Virus record (IMG/VR): IMGVR_UViG_3300032242_001466
Location: 1 to 23,192 of that record
Length of the DNA: 23,192 nt
Strand: one strand, 5' to 3'
From: a virus
Shown here: piece after piece, positions 1-8,101 of the stretch
Position numbering within the stretch: position 1 is the stretch's first letter
Layout of the letters: every line of letters starts with the position of its first letter
Made by a program: the position numbers and the translations under genes
The notes under the pieces: generated by a model
Told to the model about the DNA's origin: nothing
Seen by the model: the letters and a program-made list of their open reading frames with translations, nothing else
Databases searched by the model: none

Positions 1-23
1 AGGATATCCATAATCGTAAACAA

Positions 24-392
24 ATGGCATTAGATAGACTTAAAGATTTTATAAAAGAAGGAATTGTTGTAGATACTAGTGAATTTTTAGAAAGATGTGG
101 ATTGGGTTCTATGAATGAAAAATTGAGTGCTAAATATAAACGTTCAATAGATTGTTCTCACCCAAAAGGATTTTCACAAAGAGCACATTGTCAGGGTAGA
201 AAGAAACATGAAGTGATTGAAGAAGCAATGGAATTATTTTTAGAAAGAAATTGTCCAACTGACCAAGCTAAATGGTCAGCATCAAAAGCAGCAGCAAAGA
301 AAAAGTTTGATGTATATCCATCAGCTTACGCAAATGGATGGGCTGCAAAAAATTACAAATCAAAGGGAGGAGGTTGGAAAACCTGTAAGTAA
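24..392 (+). CDS. Small phage protein with a Cys-containing motif and a Lys/aromatic-rich C-terminus
   Basis: A 122-residue protein, probably virion-associated, of unknown function. Two segments look conserved-domain-like: a basic stretch with two cysteines at about residues 38-58 (KYKRSIDCSHPKGFSQ, then AHCQGRKK), and a C-terminal segment with the pattern KKFDVYPSAYANGWAAKNY followed by a KSKGGGWK-like end. From memory, such C-termini recur in small or multidomain proteins of marine phages and giant viruses (DUF5872-like); I cannot confirm this here. The reading frame stays open from base 3 to the ATG at 24, so the true start may lie upstream of the window and the product could be longer. 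The next gene begins directly after its stop codon (TAAATG), so the two are likely co-transcribed. Confidence 0.7.
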   Translation: MALDRLKDFIKEGIVVDTSEFLERCGLGSMNEKLSAKYKRSIDCSHPKGFSQRAHCQGRKKHEVIEEAMELFLERNCPTDQAKWSASKAAAKKKFDVYPSAYANGWAAKNYKSKGGGWKTCK

Positions 393-1214
393 ATGATTAA
401 CGAATGTATTATTGTATCCAAAGAAGTTGGTAATAAATTTATTCTTGCTAAAAATAGAGATAGAGCTTATAAGCCTGTTTTAGAAATAGTACACACTATA
501 ATTGATGGTGTTGAGGTAGCTTACTTACATGATGTAACAACGGATTGGAGTGAGGGTATGAACGAATATGGTATTGGTGTAGTAAACGCAGCACTTTTAG
601 TTGGACATGATGAAGCTGAACATAAGATAGTTAAAAAAGGTGGTAAACCTGGACCTGATGGAGATAAAATGAGAAATATTATTAAGCAAAAAACTCTTAA
701 AGAAGCAATTAAATCAGCAATTACATATAAAGGTAAAAGTAATTTAGCACTTAAAGGACATACATTCATATCTTCCCCAAAATATATGGTTAGTATTGAA
801 TCTACATCAAAACACAAACCTGATATTAAATTGCATAATACGGAATCACCAGTAGTTAGAACTAACCATGGACATTTATTTACTGATGCCGGATATACAA
901 ATGGTATTAAGTATCTTTCATCTAAAATGAGAAAAATATCAGCAGAAAAAGTAGTTGATAAAGTAAAAAATTGGGAAGATATTGGACCGGCAATGAGAAA
1001 ACAATTTTTTTCAAAAGAATCTCAATTAAATATGAGAAGAAACACCGCTGAAATGTTTACATCTTCTCAAACTATAATGAATTTAACTGATAGAATCTTA
1101 GAAATTGAATATTTTAAAGATAAAGTTGAACGATTTGAAGGTATAAAAACAAACTTACCAAAAGGATATACCCCTAAAATACAAATTAAGGTTCAAGCCT
1201 TAAACGAATCCTAA
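393..1214 (+). CDS. Probable Ntn-hydrolase-fold amidase/acyltransferase (choloylglycine hydrolase / peptidase C45-like)
   Basis: A 273-residue protein whose N-terminus resembles Ntn hydrolases of the linear-amide C-N hydrolase group. Cys5 sits in MINECIIVSK and is followed about 16 residues later by KNRDRAYKP (Asn21, Arg22, Asp23), which matches the RN-x-D signature after the catalytic cysteine. Further family-like features are WSEGMNEYGIGVVNAAL (about 52-67) and VVRTNHGHLFTDAGY (about 154-168), where Asn158-His159 recalls the TNH motif of C45 enzymes. In the family, the N-terminal cysteine is the nucleophile once preceding residues are removed, so MINE would have to be cleaved off. The substrate is unknown; in a phage it could be a lipid amide, a peptide or a cell-wall bond. 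It abuts the preceding gene with no gap and is followed by a promoter-like gap. Distant similarity only; function inferred. Confidence 0.6.
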   Translation: MINECIIVSKEVGNKFILAKNRDRAYKPVLEIVHTIIDGVEVAYLHDVTTDWSEGMNEYGIGVVNAALLVGHDEAEHKIVKKGGKPGPDGDKMRNIIKQKTLKEAIKSAITYKGKSNLALKGHTFISSPKYMVSIESTSKHKPDIKLHNTESPVVRTNHGHLFTDAGYTNGIKYLSSKMRKISAEKVVDKVKNWEDIGPAMRKQFFSKESQLNMRRNTAEMFTSSQTIMNLTDRILEIEYFKDKVERFEGIKTNLPKGYTPKIQIKVQALNES

Positions 1215-1229
1215 GTTTTCATAGAAATC

Positions 1230-1238
1230 ATATTTATA
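1230..1238 (+). promoter_or_regulatory. Candidate phage late promoter element (ATATTTATA), copy 1
   Basis: ATATTTATA lies in the 50-base gap after the Ntn-hydrolase-like gene, 26 bases before the ATG at 1265. The same nonamer occurs in four other gaps of this window. The A-rich leader between motif and start has no Shine-Dalgarno sequence. Promoter function is inferred from position and recurrence. Confidence 0.55.
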
Positions 1239-1264
1239 TACATACAAAATGTAAATAAATTACT

Positions 1265-1657
1265 ATGTCAACAGAATTTGAATTATTTCCTGGTAAATCT
1301 CTAAGTGGATTATTCCAAGACATATACAACAATCAAACGCAAAAGAAAGTAAAAATAAGCGAACTAATCAATGAATTGAAAAATATGGTTAGACATGCTG
1401 GTGATATGGGAACTGTAGGTCCTATAATCTCATCCCTAATAGATAGTTCCGTTAAAAATGATGACCAATTGGTTAAATTAGCTGCATTAGCTCAAAAGTT
1501 AGTAGCAGCAGATAAAAAAACAGAAGGGCAAGAAGGATTTCTTTCTGCATTTGAAAAAGAACAATTACTTAGAGATTTAGAAGAAACTAAATTAGAAGTT
1601 GAAAGAGTTGATGATTTGGAATTTGAGTTAGAAGATTTAAAAAAGAAAATGAAATAA
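1265..1657 (+). CDS. Small alpha-helical/coiled-coil phage protein, unknown function
   Basis: A 130-residue acidic, helical protein that I do not recognise. The N-terminus (MSTEFELFPGKSLSGLFQDI) is followed by a helical segment containing VRHAGDMGTVGPIISSLID (about 42-60). The last ~40 residues are Glu/Leu/Lys-rich with heptad-like spacing (LLRDLEETKLEVERV and onward), suggesting a coiled coil. It is the first gene after a candidate late promoter and directly precedes the hub/spike gene (1 base between stop and start). It could therefore be a small baseplate hub component or an assembly chaperone; this is inference from position alone. Confidence 0.75.
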   Translation: MSTEFELFPGKSLSGLFQDIYNNQTQKKVKISELINELKNMVRHAGDMGTVGPIISSLIDSSVKNDDQLVKLAALAQKLVAADKKTEGQEGFLSAFEKEQLLRDLEETKLEVERVDDLEFELEDLKKKMK

Positions 1658-1658
1658 A

Positions 1659-2891
1659 ATGCCAATTCAAAACGCACAAACATCAACAGCAACAGTAACA
1701 CAATTTTCTGGAGGAGATAAATCAGAATCATCATATGGTATTGTTTATTCTATAATATTAGATGAATCACACCCATTACTAAAAAATAAAAAAGAAGATA
1801 TTGGTTTAATTGGTGCAATTGAATTTAGATATTCTAATAGAGCAACATCAACGGATAAAAATTTACCAATAGCATATCCATTTGATAAAAACTTTAAAAA
1901 TCTTCCTGTAAAAAATGAAACTGTTGAAATTGTAAAAGGTAGTGTTGGTCAAATATTTTATAAAAGAATAGGAGCGGAAATATCACCAAATGTAAACACA
2001 GATGGAACTTATATACGTTCAAATTATAATCCAGACTCAGTTGGTTCTGGCAAAAAAGAAAGTTATAATAAAGTTCAAGAAACTGGAATATCAAGAACAA
2101 ATGCAGATGATTCTACAAAATACGATGGGTATGGTGATTATTTTAAAGCACAACCTAATATTCATAAATTAAAACTTTATGAAGGTGATATGTTATTGGA
2201 AAGTAGATTTGGACAATCAATTAGATTTTCTGGATATAATAATCCTAAAAAAGAATTTTCACCAACAATTATAATAAGAAATGGCGAAAATTCAATAATA
2301 TCTCAAAAAGATATAAATTCTTCAATTGAAGAAGATATAAGTAGAGATGGTAGTTCTATCGTATTATCATCAAATCAAAATCAGCTAGCATTTTTACCGG
2401 GAACAGTTGATGATAAAGGAAAAACAGATTTTCAAACTAAACCAGAATCATTTCATAATTATCCATCAAAATTTATAGGAGACCAAATACTTTTAAATTC
2501 TGGAAGAATAATACTTTCTGCAAAAACAGCAGAAATGATATTTTTTTCTAAAAAAAATTATGGATTTATTTCCGATGGAGCTTTATCTATTGATAATAAA
2601 CTCGGAATAGATGCAACTGTTGGTGATGATATTAATATTATGACTAATGATAGAGATATTAATTTAATTACTGGTAATGGTTCTGTTTTTATTGGTAGTA
2701 AAGAATTAGAACCAATGGTAAAAGGACAAAAATTAGTAGATTTATTAGCAGAACTGATTGATGCAATAACACAGCAAATATATCTAACACCATCAGGTCC
2801 TTCTGCAACTGGACCTACAAATGTATCTCAATTTGGTTCAATAAAATCAAAATTAAATACTATTCTTAGTAAATTAAACCAAACATCTTAA
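1659..2891 (+). CDS. Baseplate hub/spike protein, gp5-like
   Basis: A 410-residue structural protein that probably forms the central hub and spike of the contractile-tail baseplate. The N-terminal ~100 residues contain IGLIGAIEFRYS and a stretch ending in EIVKGSVGQIFYKRI, consistent with an OB-fold of the type found in gp5/VgrG-like hub proteins. The middle (about 170-300) is beta-rich, with KLYEGDMLLESRFGQSIRFS followed by FSPTIIIRNGENS. The C-terminal half shows short repeating beta strands (DDINIMTNDRDINLITGNGS), as in a trimeric beta-helix spike, then a helical tail (LVDLLAELIDAITQQ). No T4-type lysozyme domain is visible. Cell-wall cutting appears to be supplied by the next two genes instead. 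The gene is joined to the next by a TAATATG junction. Confidence 0.75.
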   Translation: MPIQNAQTSTATVTQFSGGDKSESSYGIVYSIILDESHPLLKNKKEDIGLIGAIEFRYSNRATSTDKNLPIAYPFDKNFKNLPVKNETVEIVKGSVGQIFYKRIGAEISPNVNTDGTYIRSNYNPDSVGSGKKESYNKVQETGISRTNADDSTKYDGYGDYFKAQPNIHKLKLYEGDMLLESRFGQSIRFSGYNNPKKEFSPTIIIRNGENSIISQKDINSSIEEDISRDGSSIVLSSNQNQLAFLPGTVDDKGKTDFQTKPESFHNYPSKFIGDQILLNSGRIILSAKTAEMIFFSKKNYGFISDGALSIDNKLGIDATVGDDINIMTNDRDINLITGNGSVFIGSKELEPMVKGQKLVDLLAELIDAITQQIYLTPSGPSATGPTNVSQFGSIKSKLNTILSKLNQTS

Positions 2892-2892
2892 T

Positions 2893-4080
2893 ATGTCTTG
2901 GCAAATATTCAAAAATAATATTTTAAGTAGAGCTAATTCACCAGAAGGTATAAAAACTTTAAATGAAATAGCTGAATTATATGCAACTGAATATGATGCG
3001 GCAATAAAAAGAGGTGGTGATACAATTAATCATATTCCTGTAATGGAAGGGAATGTTGATACAATGAAAGAAATGTTCAAAATGGCATTTCAACAAGGTG
3101 CAAATTCAGTAAGACCATACGATTTAGTTGGAAATATGGGTAATGGAGTATTGGCATATTGGCAAGGGGTTCAATTAAATAAATCTCCAATCCCATTAAT
3201 TCCAGCAGCAGGTTCTACTATAAATGTTTCAATAACATCTGCGGTATGTACTAATCCGGGACAATGGCAACTTGGTGCACCAGGCACACCAGCATCAGAT
3301 ACGCCATCAACCCCAGAAGAAGTTGAGCAAAAAACTATTGAAGAAGACCATATTGAGTTTGATAAAAATCAATATGTTTATCAACAACAATTTCCTAGCG
3401 AAGAAGAGGCTATGAATAATAATAGTCAAGTAACACAAAAAGAAGCTTTATCTAATGTTCAACAATTTAATCAGTCACAAGTAATTGTTGATAATCAGCA
3501 ATCACCAAAACCAATACTTGTTGGTAGGGGAGATGAGGCATTATTTAAAAAATGTGGAAATGGTGAATGGCCTGCTTTAGGACAGCCAGGTAATTTTATA
3601 GTAGATAGTACAGAAAATACAGGAACAAAATGTTCAGCACCTATAAGATACTGGTATAAAGTAAATCAAAAATATTTAACAAAAAATTGTACCGAAATAT
3701 TATTTCCAACAATAAAGGGAGATAAAAAAATAATGATACATAAAGATTTGGCAGCAATAATAAAACCAGCATTAGTAGAAATAAAATCAACTGGGTTGCA
3801 TAAATATATAGCAACTTGTGATGGTGGGATGGCGGTTAGAAATGTAACTTGCGGAAGTAGATTTTCAAATCATAGTTGGGGAACTGCAATTGATATGAAT
3901 GCTGGGGTGTATCCATATGGAACTAAATTTGGAACTGATGGTGTATATTCTGGAAAAACAAAATTAAGAGATTTTACTCCATTTGATACTGGATTTTTAC
4001 AAGTAGCTCAAATATTTAAAAAACATGGAATGACGTGGTTGAGTAATAATGACCCAATGCACGTTTCAATATACGAATAA
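2893..4080 (+). CDS. Tail-associated protein with C-terminal M15-type D-Ala-D-Ala peptidase domain
   Basis: A 395-residue two-part protein. Residues 1 to about 115 form a structural-looking N-terminal module (MSWQIFKNNILSRANSPEG, then YDAAIKRGGDTINHIPVM). A Gln/Glu/Asn-rich low-complexity linker spans about 130-205. The C-terminal ~190 residues match zinc peptidases of family M15 (VanY/endolysin type): FSNHSWGTAIDMN supplies the S-x-H-x6-D pattern with His327 and Asp334 as zinc ligands, and DPMHVSI near the end supplies Asp387 and zinc-binding His390. Family members cleave peptide cross-links of peptidoglycan. Its place immediately after the hub/spike gene suggests the enzyme rides on the tail tip and opens the cell wall during infection. 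Several cysteines in the C-terminal domain (such as CGNGEW, KNCTE, ATCDGG, VTCGS) could form disulfides. Confidence 0.85.
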   Translation: MSWQIFKNNILSRANSPEGIKTLNEIAELYATEYDAAIKRGGDTINHIPVMEGNVDTMKEMFKMAFQQGANSVRPYDLVGNMGNGVLAYWQGVQLNKSPIPLIPAAGSTINVSITSAVCTNPGQWQLGAPGTPASDTPSTPEEVEQKTIEEDHIEFDKNQYVYQQQFPSEEEAMNNNSQVTQKEALSNVQQFNQSQVIVDNQQSPKPILVGRGDEALFKKCGNGEWPALGQPGNFIVDSTENTGTKCSAPIRYWYKVNQKYLTKNCTEILFPTIKGDKKIMIHKDLAAIIKPALVEIKSTGLHKYIATCDGGMAVRNVTCGSRFSNHSWGTAIDMNAGVYPYGTKFGTDGVYSGKTKLRDFTPFDTGFLQVAQIFKKHGMTWLSNNDPMHVSIYE

Positions 4081-4081
4081 T

Positions 4082-5089
4082 ATGTCAGCATTACCTCCTA
4101 CAAATGATACAACAATAATAATAGATGAATTTATAGCATATGCTACTGCTCATTTACAAACTGTTAGTGGAATTATAAATACAATATCATTATACCCACC
4201 AGTTGGAACTCCGGGTCCTGGTATTGTTCAATGGAATGGATATTTTGTTGATGAAGCTCAACCTGGTGGAGGAGCCGTACCACCCGAATCTGATTTTAAA
4301 ATGACAGATGATGATATTGCTGAAAAAAAGAAAGAAATTGCACAGGCTGAGGAAACTATAAATAATCCTAATGCATCTGAAGAGCAAGTCCAAACTGCAA
4401 CAGAATATAAAGAACTTTTAACACAAGAAGTAGAAACTAAAGAATTTAATTCAATACCAAATGAAAATGTAAAACCACAAGAAGTAGAAACGCATGTAGA
4501 TAATATAGTTAAAATAGCAAATAGTGACCCTAGTTTTAAATGTGATATTGGATTGAAGGTAGTAGAAGCTGCAAGAAAAGATATTGGTATTTTGGAAACT
4601 GGAACTGCTGCAAATCATGGGGCTGGTAAAAACTATGGAGGTAAATTAAATCCAAATGGAGAATCGCCAGTAGGACAAGCTGGTAGAATAGATACTATGG
4701 TTAGTTTAGCAGGATTAGATAATCAGGCTCAAGTTAGAGCAACTGGAGAAGGTTATTATTGGTGCGCATCAGCAGTAACCGCTTGGTGGAAATCAGCAGG
4801 ACTTAAAACACCTCCTGGCGCTGCATCTTGTAAAAGTTGGGCTAGTTGGGGTAAAAGTAAAGGATTATATTCTAAAGTTCCAACTGTTGGAGCAGCTGCA
4901 TTATATGGACCTGAGGGTAAAGAACATCACATTGGAATTGTAGCATCGGTTAGTAATGGTAAAGTAACTACAATAGAAGGAAACACAGGTGGTGGTGGAT
5001 TTAATAGAAATGGGTGCGGATGTTTCTTAAAAACTCCTAATGTTAAGAATATAACTGGATATGTTATTCCGCCGGGTTGTAATAAATAA
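4082..5089 (+). CDS. Tail-associated protein with C-terminal CHAP-type peptidoglycan hydrolase domain
   Basis: A 335-residue protein. The frame also has an ATG at 4049 inside the previous gene, but the ATG at 4082 is preferred because it forms the TAATATG junction used repeatedly in this window. The N-terminal part (about 1-155) includes a Gly/Pro-rich stretch (YPPVGTPGPGIVQWNGYF) and an acidic helical linker. The C-terminal ~180 residues look like a CHAP (NlpC/P60-like) cysteine hydrolase: GEGYYWCASAVTAWW carries the likely nucleophile Cys228, KEHHIGIVASV the likely His283, and TIEGNTGG the polar residues Glu299/Asn301. Such enzymes cut amide bonds in peptidoglycan. It directly follows the M15-bearing protein, so the baseplate region encodes two wall hydrolases of unrelated fold. 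Confidence 0.8.
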   Translation: MSALPPTNDTTIIIDEFIAYATAHLQTVSGIINTISLYPPVGTPGPGIVQWNGYFVDEAQPGGGAVPPESDFKMTDDDIAEKKKEIAQAEETINNPNASEEQVQTATEYKELLTQEVETKEFNSIPNENVKPQEVETHVDNIVKIANSDPSFKCDIGLKVVEAARKDIGILETGTAANHGAGKNYGGKLNPNGESPVGQAGRIDTMVSLAGLDNQAQVRATGEGYYWCASAVTAWWKSAGLKTPPGAASCKSWASWGKSKGLYSKVPTVGAAALYGPEGKEHHIGIVASVSNGKVTTIEGNTGGGGFNRNGCGCFLKTPNVKNITGYVIPPGCNK

Positions 5090-5097
5090 AGTTTTAA

Positions 5098-5106
5098 ATA
5101 TTTATA
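5098..5106 (+). promoter_or_regulatory. Candidate phage late promoter element (ATATTTATA), copy 2
   Basis: This copy sits in the 35-base gap after the CHAP gene, 18 bases before the ATG at 5125. It is followed by an A-rich leader (AACATAACAAAACAAT) similar to the leaders at 16663 and 19557. It would drive the baseplate wedge block. Function is inferred from recurrence. Confidence 0.55.
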
Positions 5107-5124
5107 AACATAACAAAACAATAT

Positions 5125-5628
5125 ATGGACACAGATAAACTATTAAAAGCTATACAAATCCTTATAAAAGAGGAATTGAAGGAGCAATTACCTGCGTTAA
5201 TCAAAGAATCCGTTCAAAAGGAAGTAAAAAGATTATTAAGTGAAGGTAAACAACCAGCACCAAAAAAAGAATCAGCTGGTATTTCAATGGCAAAAGCTAT
5301 TTTAGAAGATGAACCAATTATGGAATCAGTTCAACAAAAAGAAGCACCATTAAAAACATACAGCAAAAATCCAATGATTAACCAAATTCTTAATGAAACA
5401 AGAGGTGGAATACCACAAGGTGATGGTGGATTTAAAACTATGAGTTTTGGACAAGGTGATATGGGCTCTATTGTAGGTAGAACTGCAATAGCTGACAAAA
5501 TGGGATATGGTGATTTAGCTAAAGGACCTCAATCAACTGGATTAGGTGTTCAAACTGGAGTACCTGAATTAGATAAAGCATTAAATAGAGATTATTCTGA
5601 GCTTGTAAAAAGATTTAATAAAAAATAA
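5125..5628 (+). CDS. Putative baseplate-associated structural protein, unknown family
   Basis: A 167-residue protein not recognised with confidence. The first ~42 residues are strongly helical and charged (LIKEELKEQLPALIKESVQK), a probable coiled-coil or oligomerisation helix. A flexible KQPAPKKE linker follows, then a Gly-rich part with KNPMINQILNETRGGIPQG and FGQGDMGSIVGRTAIADKMG. The end is helical and basic. It opens the transcription unit that leads into the gp25 and gp6 homologues and overlaps the gp25-like start by one base (TAATG), so a baseplate wedge or assembly role is likely from context. Confidence 0.7.
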   Translation: MDTDKLLKAIQILIKEELKEQLPALIKESVQKEVKRLLSEGKQPAPKKESAGISMAKAILEDEPIMESVQQKEAPLKTYSKNPMINQILNETRGGIPQGDGGFKTMSFGQGDMGSIVGRTAIADKMGYGDLAKGPQSTGLGVQTGVPELDKALNRDYSELVKRFNKK

Positions 5629-6056
5629 TGGCAATAGTATTAGGTTCAAAGATAGTAAAAGATACCAAAGCATATAATGATTATGCATTGGGAATATCAT
5701 TGCCTATACAAATTGGAGATGTTGCATTTAATCAAACATTTAAAACCATTGACCAAGTAAAAACAAATATAAAAAGTTTGTTGCTTACAAAAAAAGGGGA
5801 AAGATTAATGCAACCTGAATTAGGAAGTGGATTGCAAGAAGTATTATTTGAACAAATAGATGATGAAATTGCAACTAAAATTGAAGATACAATAGTTAGT
5901 ACTATTTCCAAATGGTTACCATATGTTACAATACAACAAATAAATGTAGATACAAAAAAAGAATTAAAAGATAAAAATGAAATTGATGTATCAATAACAT
6001 TTACATTAGGAAATTCAACTAATTTGGAAAGCATAACATTCACAGTACAAGGATAA
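5628..6056 (+). CDS. 25: Baseplate wedge protein, gp25/GPW family
   Basis: A 142-residue member of the GPW/gp25 family (T4 gp25 is 132 residues). The family pattern is clear: FNQTFKTIDQVKTNIKSLLL, TKKGERLMQPELGSGLQEVL, then FEQIDDEIATKIEDTIVSTI and ISKWLPYVTIQQINV. A beta-rich end follows. In T4 and related contractile systems, gp25 is a core wedge protein that sits near the tube-sheath junction and helps start sheath assembly. It is followed 5 bases later by the gp6 homologue, its structural partner in the wedge, an arrangement conserved from P2 (W, J) to T4-like phages. The start overlaps the previous stop (TAATG). Confidence 0.93.
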   Translation: MAIVLGSKIVKDTKAYNDYALGISLPIQIGDVAFNQTFKTIDQVKTNIKSLLLTKKGERLMQPELGSGLQEVLFEQIDDEIATKIEDTIVSTISKWLPYVTIQQINVDTKKELKDKNEIDVSITFTLGNSTNLESITFTVQG

Positions 6057-6061
6057 TAACA

Positions 6062-8101
6062 ATGGCAATAAACACAATAAACAAAAACTTTAAGAATAAT
6101 GGTAAGGATATAAAATATCTTAATAAAGATTTTGCAAGCTTTAGAGCTAATCTTATAGAATTTGCAAAAACTTATTTTCCAAAAACATATTCTGATTTTA
6201 ATGAAACATCACCTGGTATGATGTTTATAGAAATGTCATCTTACATTGGTGATGTATTATCTTATTATGTAGATGATACTTTGAAAGAATCAATGATGGT
6301 TTATGCAGAAGATGTTGAAAATGTAATTTCATTGGCTCAATATTTGGGTTACAAACCAAAAGTAACATCACCGGCATTAACAACACTTTCAGTTTATCAA
6401 TTAGTGCCGGCAATAGGAACTGGTGTAAATAATAAACCTGATGAAACTTATTATTTAAGAGTAAAAGAGGGAATGGAAGTAACTTCTAAAAGTAAATCCA
6501 TTTCATTTATAACAACTGATGTTGTAGATTTTTCAGATAGTACAGATAGAGAAATAGTAGTTTATCAAAATGATGCAACTACTTCAGAACCAACATTTTA
6601 TTTAGTTAAAAAATATATACAAGCAATATCAGCAACTAAAATAACTAAGCAATTTACTTTTTCAGATTATCAAGCATTCCAAACAATAAATTTAGATGAT
6701 ACTAATATAATACAAATAATTGATATAAGAGATTCTAATAATAATAAATGGTATGAAGTTCCATATTTGGCACAAGAAATGGTTTTTGTTGACCAACCAA
6801 ATACGGAATCAAATGACCCTGATTTATATCAATTTAAATCAACTGTACCATATATTTTAAAAACAATAAAAACGCCAAGAAGATTTGTTACAAAGGTAAA
6901 TTCAAATAGTACAATGACTATTCAATTTGGTTCTGGTGATGCTGGTGCAAATGATGAATTATTAGTACCTAATTTTAAAAATGTTGGACTTGGATTACCA
7001 AATTCAATTAATAGATTGGAAGAATCATTTGACCCAACTAATTTTTTAAAAACAAAAACATACGGAACATCACCATCAAATACAATATTAACTGTTAGTT
7101 ATTTTGTGGGCGGTGGTATTGATTCTAATATTCCTACGGGTGACTTAACAAGAATTACAAAAATAGAATATGATAATGATATATCTGTATTCACACAAAT
7201 ACAGCAATCAACATTTAGTTCTATAAGAAGTTCTGTAGCTGTTGATAACGAAGTACCTGCTGTTGGTGGTAGAGGTGGAGAAACGATAGAAGAAATTAGA
7301 CAAAATGCTTTGGCAAATTTTGGTGCACAAAATAGAGCAGTTACTTCAAAAGATTATCAAATAAGAGCTTTATCTATGCCATCCAAATTTGGGGGTATAT
7401 CTAAAGCATATGCAACTGCAGATGGTACATTGGATAATAATTCACCATCTTCTATATTAGCATCTCCAAATCATATGCAAGAATTTACTGATTTGGTAAT
7501 GAACTTTGTAAATTCAACTGCTAATGGAAACAAACCGTCTACTCAATCAATTCAAACTGATTTAAAAAATTATTTTGTTGGTAAAACTACAAATGAAAAA
7601 GAAAAAAATAATCCATTTGCAATTAATTTATATTTGTTAGGATATGATGGTAATGGAAATCTTACAAATCTTAATAGAGGAGTAAAAGAAAATCTTAAAA
7701 CATATTTAAATGAGTATAAAATATTGACAGATGGTGTTAATATTATAGATGGCTTTATTATAAACATAGGTGTTAATTTTGAAATAGCAGTATTAAAAAA
7801 TTATAATAAAAGTGATGTACTTACTAATTGTATAACTCAATTGAAGGATTATTTTAGTATTGATAATTGGACATTTAATCAAACTATAAACATTAGTGAA
7901 ATAGAATTATTGTTAGCAAATGTAGAAGGAGTATCATCAGTTCCTATGTTAGAATTTATAAATAAATGTGGTGGAAAATATTCTTCTAATTCTTATAATA
8001 TAACTGCTGCAACTAAAGGAAAGGTAATCTATCCATCGTTAGACCCTTCGGTTTTCGAAATTAAATTTCCAAATGCGGATATAAAAGGTAGAGCTAAATA
8101 A
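6062..8101 (+). CDS. 6: Baseplate wedge protein, gp6-like (gpJ-related)
   Basis: A 679-residue protein, close to the ~660 residues of T4 gp6. The N-terminus carries the recognisable wedge signature KDIKYLNKDFASFRANLIEF, then FPKTYSDFNETSPGMMFIEM and SYIGDVLSYYVDDTLKESM. The region around 400-450 (GGRGGETIEEIRQNALANFG, VTSKDYQIRALSMPSKFGG) is the J-like core shared by contractile baseplates. The C-terminal part (about 555-670) has INIGVNFEIAVLKNYNKSDV and a segment with VEGVSSVPMLEF, typical of the terminal domains. Gp6 dimers form the ring that ties wedges together around the hub. It follows gp25 and overlaps the next gene by one base (TAATG). Confidence 0.93.
   Translation: MAINTINKNFKNNGKDIKYLNKDFASFRANLIEFAKTYFPKTYSDFNETSPGMMFIEMSSYIGDVLSYYVDDTLKESMMVYAEDVENVISLAQYLGYKPKVTSPALTTLSVYQLVPAIGTGVNNKPDETYYLRVKEGMEVTSKSKSISFITTDVVDFSDSTDREIVVYQNDATTSEPTFYLVKKYIQAISATKITKQFTFSDYQAFQTINLDDTNIIQIIDIRDSNNNKWYEVPYLAQEMVFVDQPNTESNDPDLYQFKSTVPYILKTIKTPRRFVTKVNSNSTMTIQFGSGDAGANDELLVPNFKNVGLGLPNSINRLEESFDPTNFLKTKTYGTSPSNTILTVSYFVGGGIDSNIPTGDLTRITKIEYDNDISVFTQIQQSTFSSIRSSVAVDNEVPAVGGRGGETIEEIRQNALANFGAQNRAVTSKDYQIRALSMPSKFGGISKAYATADGTLDNNSPSSILASPNHMQEFTDLVMNFVNSTANGNKPSTQSIQTDLKNYFVGKTTNEKEKNNPFAINLYLLGYDGNGNLTNLNRGVKENLKTYLNEYKILTDGVNIIDGFIINIGVNFEIAVLKNYNKSDVLTNCITQLKDYFSIDNWTFNQTINISEIELLLANVEGVSSVPMLEFINKCGGKYSSNSYNITAATKGKVIYPSLDPSVFEIKFPNADIKGRAK

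Noticed and set aside
521-817. 98-codon minus-strand frame with hydrophobic stretches that could pass for a small membrane protein
   Set aside because: It is antisense to the Ntn-hydrolase-like gene. The hydrophobic residues arise from the reverse complement of Lys/Asn/Glu-rich AT codons, and there is no supporting start signal.
4049-4081. Longer start for the CHAP-domain protein
   Set aside because: It would overlap the M15 gene by 32 bases, while the ATG at 4082 forms the TAATATG junction seen at several other gene pairs.
5732-6043. 103-codon open frame on the minus strand
   Set aside because: It is antisense to the well-supported gp25-like gene, and its translation is Ser/Ile/Val-rich without any recognisable motif.
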